Part shown: positions 58,625 to 64,000 of the stretch, piece after piece
Position numbering within the stretch: position 1 is the stretch's first letter
Layout: each line of letters starts with the position of its first letter
DNA from: Vitrella brassicaformis
Lineage: Eukaryota > Sar > Vitrellaceae
Length of the DNA stretch: 64,000 nucleotides
NCBI GenBank assembly: GCA_001179505.1
Contig: CDMY01000201.1
Span: forward strand, 35,968-99,967
Direction of reading: 5' to 3'
The notes under the pieces: generated by a model
Told to the model about the DNA's origin: nothing
Seen by the model: the letters and a program-made list of their open reading frames with translations, nothing else
The model's database searches: none
Program-made: the position numbers and the translations under genes

Positions 58625-59607
58625 ATGAGCGCACCAGCAGCAGCGGCAGCTGCAGTAGCAGCATCGGCAGCATCAGCGGCCAACGGGACGACATTGACCA
58701 AGCCATCCCGAAGGACGCTGGCCGACTTCTCCAAACTGGGACTCTCATTCCTCAGGAGATACGTTGTAAGCCGCCAACACACTCGCACGCACCTATCCTC
58801 TGCCCGCGACAGCACAGCACGCTTGTGTGTGTTTGTGTGTTGAGCAGGCCCACTTTCACCTGGAGGATGTTGACCCAGGCCAGGCGAAGGAGGTGCTCGT
58901 CAAGGCCGTGGCTGAGCACTTCGAGCAGATGGAAATCAACCCCGACGAAATCATCAAGAAGTTCCTCGAAATCAAAAAGGCTCAGGAGGTCAGTCAGTCG
59001 ACGGCCGGGAGGGTCGGCCAGCCAACACATACACACGCCTGCCTGCCTGCCTGCCTGCCTCCGTGTGTGCCTGGCTGTGTGCAGGAGAACATCCCCGAGG
59101 GTCCGCCACTGCTGCACCCCATGTCAGCGCTGAACGGCAACCTTCGGCAGGGCCGCACGACCCGTCAGGAGGCGCGCAAGCAGCAGCAGGCACAGCAGGA
59201 GGCGCAGCAGCTGTATGACGCCTCGCCTCTGCTGCCGGGGGAGGGGGCGCTGTCCGGCTCACTCATGGATAGCATGGGCGACGGGATGGGCTCGCGCAAA
59301 GTGACGGCCAGTGACATGGGCAACGGAGCCAGCAGGTGGGTAGGTGGATGGATGAATGGATGGATAATGGGGCGAATGGCTGTGCTGCGTATGTTGTGGG
59401 CGTGATGCTTTGCAGGAAGGGTTTCGGCAAGAAGCCAAATGCGGTGAGTGACCATATGCACTGCCTGAGTGATGTTGGGTTGCCCTCATATCTTTCAAGA
59501 TTGATCTGGATGGATGGATGGATGGATGTGTGTTTGTGTGGTGTTTGTGTGTGCAGGGCAATGGGAACGGCAAGGGGGTGAAGAAACCCATCAAGAAGAA
59601 GAAATAG
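58625..59607 (+). CDS. SAP30-like Sin3-binding-domain protein
   Basis: Candidate subunit of a Sin3-type histone deacetylase complex (nuclear). ATG at 58625 (MSAPAAAAAAVAASAASAAN), TAG 59605-59607, five exons. Key block spans the first intron: TLADFSKLGLSFLRRYV joined to AHFHLEDVDPGQAKEVLVKA, then VAEHFEQMEINPDEIIKKFL. This follows the SAP30 Sin3-interaction pattern (L-x-R-Y-x-x-H-[FY]-x-L, then K..L...V..HF..[IM].[VI]N...[IV]..F). The rest is Gln/Ala-rich (ARKQQQAQQEAQQLYDASPL), Gly/Met/Ser-rich, and ends in a strongly basic tail (GVKKPIKKKK). The N-terminal zinc-binding region of animal SAP30 is absent. Divergent from the long RING gene with a 306-bp spacer. Family call is by eye on a short domain. 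Confidence 0.6.
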
Positions 59608-60099
59608 ACGGAGGCAGGCAGGCGGGGCGGGTCTGGTGTAGCTCACTCGAACCTGCCTCTCCCTCTCTCTGCATATCTTGAGTCTGGCCGCCCTTTGATG
59701 CATGCCTTGAATTCCGAGAGACAGACACTGTGTCCGTAAGACTCTGTCTGTCTGTCTGTCTGTCTGTGTGTGAATACTGAATGCGTTGATCCACCTGCAC
59801 GCCGTCACTGACGTTTCCACTCTTTGTCTGCATCGCCAGCCAGACCAGCACTCTCGACCAAAAACACGCCGCGCAAATATGCTGTCACTCTCTCCCTCCC
59901 TCCCTCCCGACCGACCCTCCTATACACCATCCATCCATCCATCGCTTCATCCCTTCATCCACACGCAGCTCTCTCTCAGCCCAAACTGCTGCCAACCAGT
60001 CAGTAGAGCAATAGTGCAGGCCACAATGATCGTTCATCGCCCATGCCGCTTACGAGAAACAACCAATACTGACAAAAGAAGCGGCGCCCACTCGCTCAC
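59608..60099. other. Convergent 3' spacer
   Basis: About 490 bp between the SAP30-like and epimerase stop codons, with GTCT (59744-59766), CCTC and CATC runs. No gene seen. Confidence 0.5.
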
Positions 60100-61790
60100 T
60101 TACTTGCTGAGCTCTTCGACGCTCTGTCACCAACGCAGCAGACGGACACATGACCATCTTTGGTGGACATAGCTTGTTCGTCGTGTGCGTCACTCTACCC
60201 CACTTACCTGTCGCATTTCTTTGATGACGGCTTCGGGGTCATCCGCCTTGAAGATTGCCGTGCCTTCACATACACACCAACACGCAACAGCAGCGTCAAG
60301 CCAACCGGGGGCTATTTGAGCGTGTGCTCTGGTCCTTACCTGCCACAATTGCATTTGCCCCGGCAGCCGCGGCAATCTGATGTATTTATTGACAACACAG
60401 GTGTGTGCTGGGCGGGTGGGGCACACTTCACCACTCGGCCATCTATCACCTTTGTTGTGTCGACGGTGAGTCCGCCGTCCACCTCGATGGTCAGCGAGGG
60501 GTACTTGGCACGGGCCGTCTTGACCTACAAACAAACACACACACATACACAGAGGGATGTAGGAGTGAGTGCAGGCGTCATACATACACATACAGAACAA
60601 GGCCCGCCTCGTGTGTGTTGGCGATTTATTTGTCCGCACTCACTTTGTCCATCATGTCTTCCATGAACTTCTGTCCGCCGAAGCCCGGCTCCACCGTCAT
60701 GACCAGCAACGTGTCTATCAGACCTGCCCACCACACCGCCACGCCACGTACGCAGGACAGGACAAGTACCTACCGACATCGACTCAGCATTGGTGTTGTG
60801 TGTACCTGAGTCGATGACGGGAAGCACGTCGTCGATGGATGTCTTGGGCTTCAACACGATGCCTGCAGTCAGTATCAGTCAGTGAGTGACACACAAATGA
60901 GCTCGAGCAGCCTCTCTACGTACCAACCTGCCTGCATGCCCTTCGCCTTGATGTCCTTGGCGATCTCAAGCGCCTCGGCAGTGCTGCCTGACAGAGACAG
61001 CACAGACAAAACGTTACCCAATTGACACTCGCATGGACGTGTGGACACATCCATGCACCCATACATACCAGCCGCCTCGATGTGGAAGGTGAATTGGTTG
61101 ACGCCCGCCTGTGCGAACTCATCCACCCACTTGTGGGGGTCCGACACCATCAGATGGCAGTCGAAGAAACCCTTGTTGTGTGGCCGCAGGGCCGCAACCA
61201 CAGGAGCACCAAACGTCAAATTCGGCACAAAATGACTGACCACAGCCAACAGGCAGACATGACTCTCGTCCCGGACCACTCACTCCCAAATGGCCGGGCA
61301 CATCGCTCACCCGTCCTGAAACACACGCACACACACACACACACATCAGTGCGTGCCCCCTGTGTTCCTCTATATCTGTTCTCCTTGGTGGCACGTGGGC
61401 TGGCTGACTGACCATGACATCGAGATGCAGCCAGTCCGCCCCCGCCTCCAGCATCCTCTGGCACTCATCGGCAAGCCTGGCAAAGTCACTGGACAGCACT
61501 GACGGAGCGATGTAGGCGCGACGAGGACCCATGGCGCTGCTATCTGGGGCAGGAGATGGCGACTCGGTGGAGGGCTTCACTCGCTTCGCACTGACACAAG
61601 AACACACAAAAGGGCAGGGGCTCGGTGAGAAATGCACCGAAGGAACACGTGCTTACGGAGGCTCTGGTGGGTCGTTGCTGGCTGGGGGAGGGGGAGGTTG
61701 GTGAGTTGTTGACATGCAACGACTCCAGAGACGTAGAAGCGATGAATGAACAGATGAGCAGGAGAGACCCCTCCGAAGATGCGAGCTCAT
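60100..61790 (-). CDS. RPE: Ribulose-phosphate 3-epimerase
   Basis: Interconverts ribulose-5-phosphate and xylulose-5-phosphate in the pentose phosphate pathway and Calvin cycle. About nine exons. Core starts [20 protein letters not shown]; the first catalytic segment reads DWLHLDVM then exon junction [87 protein letters not shown]; end EAVIKEMRQ spliced to SVEELSK with TAA 60102-60100. All metal and catalytic residues of the (His, Asp, His, Asp) set are visible. The preferred start is 61790: [20 protein letters not shown] is Ser/Arg-rich without acids and looks like an organelle-targeting sequence, followed by [20 protein letters not shown] and a spliced second leader exon. ATG 61715 or 61532 would give cytosolic forms. 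Divergent from the U2 snRNA promoter. Confidence 0.92.
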
Positions 61791-61816
61791 CTTCAAAAAC
61801 TCACCTCCTTTTCGGA

Positions 61817-61957
61817 GGAGATCTCGCTGATCTGAGCCTACGGCAGGGCATATACGCCTCCCATAGTGTCTGTCGTGACGGCAGGAAGCCGAGATCTGCA
61901 GCCATCGATGAGACACAAACTGTGACAATCCTGTCAGCCATCACCGACTGCAGATCT
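61817..61957 (+). promoter_or_regulatory. Putative snRNA promoter block upstream of U2
   Basis: 141-bp block nearly identical to 63714-63853, which lies at the same distance upstream of the U1 gene. Ends with ATCACCGACTGCAGATCT; its last base is 35 bp before the U2 5' end. It contains AGATCTGCAG (61892-61901) and the inverted CTGCAGATCT (61948-61957). It overlaps the 5' flank of the divergent epimerase gene, whose ATG is 27 bp away. Confidence 0.75.
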
Positions 61958-61992
61958 GTGTCGGCTACCCCCCCGTCAGATCAGTAATAAGT

Positions 61993-62182
61993 ATACCTTC
62001 TCGGCCTTTTGGCTAAGATCAAGTGTAGTAACTGTTCTTATCAGTGTGACAGCTGATATTGGTTCATTGAACCATGAATTGTCACAAGAATTCTTTCTCC
62101 GGGGAGAGCGGTTGTTCAGGCTTGCCTGTCGCCCTCTCGCGTGTCGCCTCGCCCTTACACTCTACGGCGAGTGTGGCACACC
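61993..62182 (+). ncRNA. U2: U2 spliceosomal snRNA
   Basis: Core of the U2 snRNP, which pairs with the intron branch point and with U6. The 5' end ATACCTTCTCGGCCTTTTGG and AAGATCAAGTGTAGTAACTG match the universal U2 5' region; the branch-point-pairing GTAGTA is intact, and TTCTTATCAGT follows. Stem IIa/b folds from TGTGACA ... TGTCACA with an inner GGTTCATTGAACC hairpin. The Sm-site region reads AATTCTTTCTCC, a weak match to the usual RAU4-6GR. Stem III-like GAGAG ... CTCTC encloses CAGGCTTGCCTG, and stem IV pairs CTCGCC with GGCGAG. Length about 190 nt, like other U2 RNAs. The exact 3' end is estimated. A GGCC-TTCG-GGCC hairpin follows at 62191-62202. Confidence 0.95.
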
Positions 62183-63713
62183 CTTTTCTGGGCCTTCGGG
62201 CCTAACAATTGCTTCTATCTGACTGATTGCGTAGCCCTCTGGCTGCACATGATAGCCGGTTTGCATTCGCGCAGCTGGTGACAAGGTCTTCATGTGTGTG
62301 TGCCGCTTATGCCATGTATTGCTGACTTGCGTTCGCGCAGTCAGGGATGATGGACTCCTTATATGCACCGCAGCTGGCAGCAAATCGCTCCCATCCACAC
62401 GCAGTTGATGCGCTCGCAACACACGCTGGCAACACAGAGTCCTCACCTCACATTCCTCCCTGTGTGTCACACCACACCACATCACACCACACCACACACA
62501 CACCCAGTCACACAACACACCAACCAGGCGGGCAGAGAGGATATGAGTCAGGCAGGCAGAGAAGAAATGGACCATTCATCCATTCCTGAAGGCACCAGGG
62601 AGCATGCGATGAGGCGCGATGCTAATCTGTGAATGACTCTCACGCCCGAGGGCGCCGCTTTCACACGCACAGCGCACATAGGAACCCCCGCCATGCGGTG
62701 TCACAGCCAGATGCACGAGCAGACACCTATCTGTGCATCAATCACATCAAAGCATTCTTCCTTCCTTCCCACGCCCGAAGGCGCCACTGATTTCATTCAT
62801 CGTGCACGACACACATCCACCACGTACCACACAGCACAGCCACATAGGCACAAGCAGGAGAGGACGGACACAGTGCGTACGCTACGTGCATCCCGGAACC
62901 AACCGATCCACTCGCCCGCCCATCCATCCATCCACCACATCCATACAGCACAGCCCCAGCTGATTGTGCTGCACGAGCTGAGTGGACTGCACGAGATAGG
63001 TCCTGCAGCAGGAGGGCCACCACGGCTGGTCGCACGTGTGAGTGAGAAGCCGAGGAGCCGCCAACCGCCCACACGCACACTGACACAGGCACACACACAC
63101 ACACACACACATACACACAAACAGAGAGAGGGAGAGAGAGCCCACGAGACGAGCGAGATGATGACGCCGATTCTCTGGCCGTCCATGAATGCAACTGTGC
63201 TGTGTCGTGTGCAGCGACCATCTATGAGAAGTCTGCAGCGCTGCTGCGTCCCCACAGCGGACAGCCAGGCAGCTGTCTGAGACCGTGGCTGAATCACATA
63301 CTCGGCCGGCCTGAATCAGCCAGACACAGACGGACGGACAGACAGACAGACAGATGGACAACTCCTATCGCGTGTCGTGACACGTGTGTGTGTGTGTGTG
63401 TGCCTCTTTGCCTGTCCGCCTGGCTTCTCGCCGCGTCAGCCGATGAGACTGCGGCACTGCGCGGAGGGGAGCAGAAGGCCACACAAAAGATACAACGACC
63501 TGCACGCGCACAAAAGGGAGGAATATGAAGGCCAAAGACAGGCACGGAGCTGATGGAGGGGTCAAAGATCTGCCACCAGCTGGCGAAGGGCGACGAGTTT
63601 GAGGGCATGCAACGCCTCCTCAGCGATCAGCGATGAATGGCTGGATGAAACGAGGGCCGCCTAGCGGGCAGATCATTGCGAGCTGGATCTTTGACCTTCC
63701 TCCTTTTTCTCGC
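62183..63713. other. Spacer between U2 and U1 snRNA genes
   Basis: 1.5 kb with no recognisable gene. It begins with a strong hairpin (62191-62202) that may mark U2 3'-end formation. Contains two TTGC[AG]TTCGCGCAG-like motifs (about 62261 and 62327), CACCACAC runs (62468-62500), a CATC run (62922-62934), (CA)n at 63090-63118 and GACA run at 63336-63355. Confidence 0.5.
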
Positions 63714-63853
63714 GGAGATCTCGCTGATCTGAGCCTACGGCAGGGCATCCATGCATCCATAGTGACTGTCGTGACGGCAGGAAGCCGAGATCTGCAGCCA
63801 TCGATGAGACACAAACTGAGACGATCCTATAAGCCATCACCGACTGCAGATCT
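63714..63853 (+). promoter_or_regulatory. Putative snRNA promoter block upstream of U1
   Basis: Second copy of the block at 61817-61957, with only scattered substitutions and a small variable patch in the middle. Ends with the same ATCACCGACTGCAGATCT, 34 bp before the U1 5' end. Carries the same inverted AGATCTGCAG/CTGCAGATCT pair. Confidence 0.75.
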
Positions 63854-63887
63854 ATTACTGCCTGGCCCGTGCTCCCACACTTTGTTT

Positions 63888-64000
63888 AAACTTACCTGGC
63901 TGGGCCTCGGGGGCGCTCACGAAGGTCCCTGTGCTGTCGTGGAGCTCCCATTGCATTCGGGGGTACGTGAAGCGGCATGGGGGGGCTATGCTCCTGCCAA
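63888..64000 (+). ncRNA. U1: U1 spliceosomal snRNA (truncated by the window end)
   Basis: Recognises 5' splice sites. The 5' end AAACTTACCTGGC contains the splice-site-pairing ACTTACCTG intact (second base A rather than the common U). Stem-loop I has GCTCACGAAGGTCC, matching the U1-70K-binding loop GATCACGAAGG, and stem-loop II has CCATTGCATTCGGGGGTACG, matching the U1A-binding ATTGCACTCC loop with changes. The sequence runs off the window at 113 nt, before the Sm site and stem IV. Position and spacing relative to the shared upstream block agree with the U2 gene. Confidence 0.92.

Noticed and set aside
62204-63600. A third snRNA between U2 and U1
   Set aside because: No copy of the shared upstream block and no recognisable U4, U5 or U6 core sequence in the spacer.

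Overview
This is eukaryotic nuclear DNA: intron-dense, GC-rich, with short GT-AG introns (mostly about 55-150 nt) and spliceosomal snRNA genes. The gene set (polycystin-like transmembrane region plus voltage sensor plus cyclic-nucleotide phosphodiesterase, a MYND-finger protein of the type seen in apicomplexans, TLDc proteins, plant/bacterial-type homoserine kinase) suggests a photosynthetic alveolate, most likely a chromerid such as Vitrella. That assignment is inference from gene content and style; I could run no search. All gene models below were spliced by eye, so internal exon edges can be off by a few bases.

Layout. 0.2-8.7 kb: U2AF large subunit (-) head-to-head with a membrane-bound voltage-sensor/phosphodiesterase fusion (+). 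9.8-11.7 kb: glutaredoxin (-) and intronless homoserine kinase (+), start codons 52 bp apart. 12.8-18.3 kb: three minus-strand genes (CacyBP/SIP-like, MYND finger, unknown). 20-25.1 kb: tandem-TLDc protein (-) divergent from a cyclopropane-fatty-acid-synthase-like methyltransferase (+). 26.5-33.3 kb: 2-oxoglutarate/Fe(II) prolyl-4-hydroxylase-like protein (-) divergent from NAT10/Kre33 RNA acetyltransferase (+). 33.5-37.6 kb: a small gene with an in-frame TGA, then a disrupted kinase-like locus. 39.8-49.5 kb: a very long UBC-like/zinc/NHL-propeller gene (-) that contains a 300-N gap, divergent from SRP19 (+). 50.5-59.6 kb: a very long ARM/LRR/coiled-coil/RING gene (-) divergent from a SAP30-like gene (+). 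60.1-64 kb: ribulose-phosphate 3-epimerase (-) divergent from the U2 snRNA gene (+), then the start of a U1 snRNA gene (+) running off the window.

Two themes stand out. First, U1 and U2 snRNA genes lie about 1.9 kb apart in the same orientation, each preceded by a near-identical 140-bp block that stops about 35 bp before the RNA start: a strong candidate for the snRNA promoter of this lineage. The same window encodes U2AF65, and its introns carry sense-strand (TG)n tracts near their 3' ends. Second, the 3.5-8.7 kb gene joins a pore-less four-helix voltage sensor to an intact class I phosphodiesterase, which suggests membrane-potential control of cyclic-nucleotide breakdown.

Almost all genes are arranged as alternating divergent and convergent pairs, so several intergenic spacers are probably bidirectional promoters.
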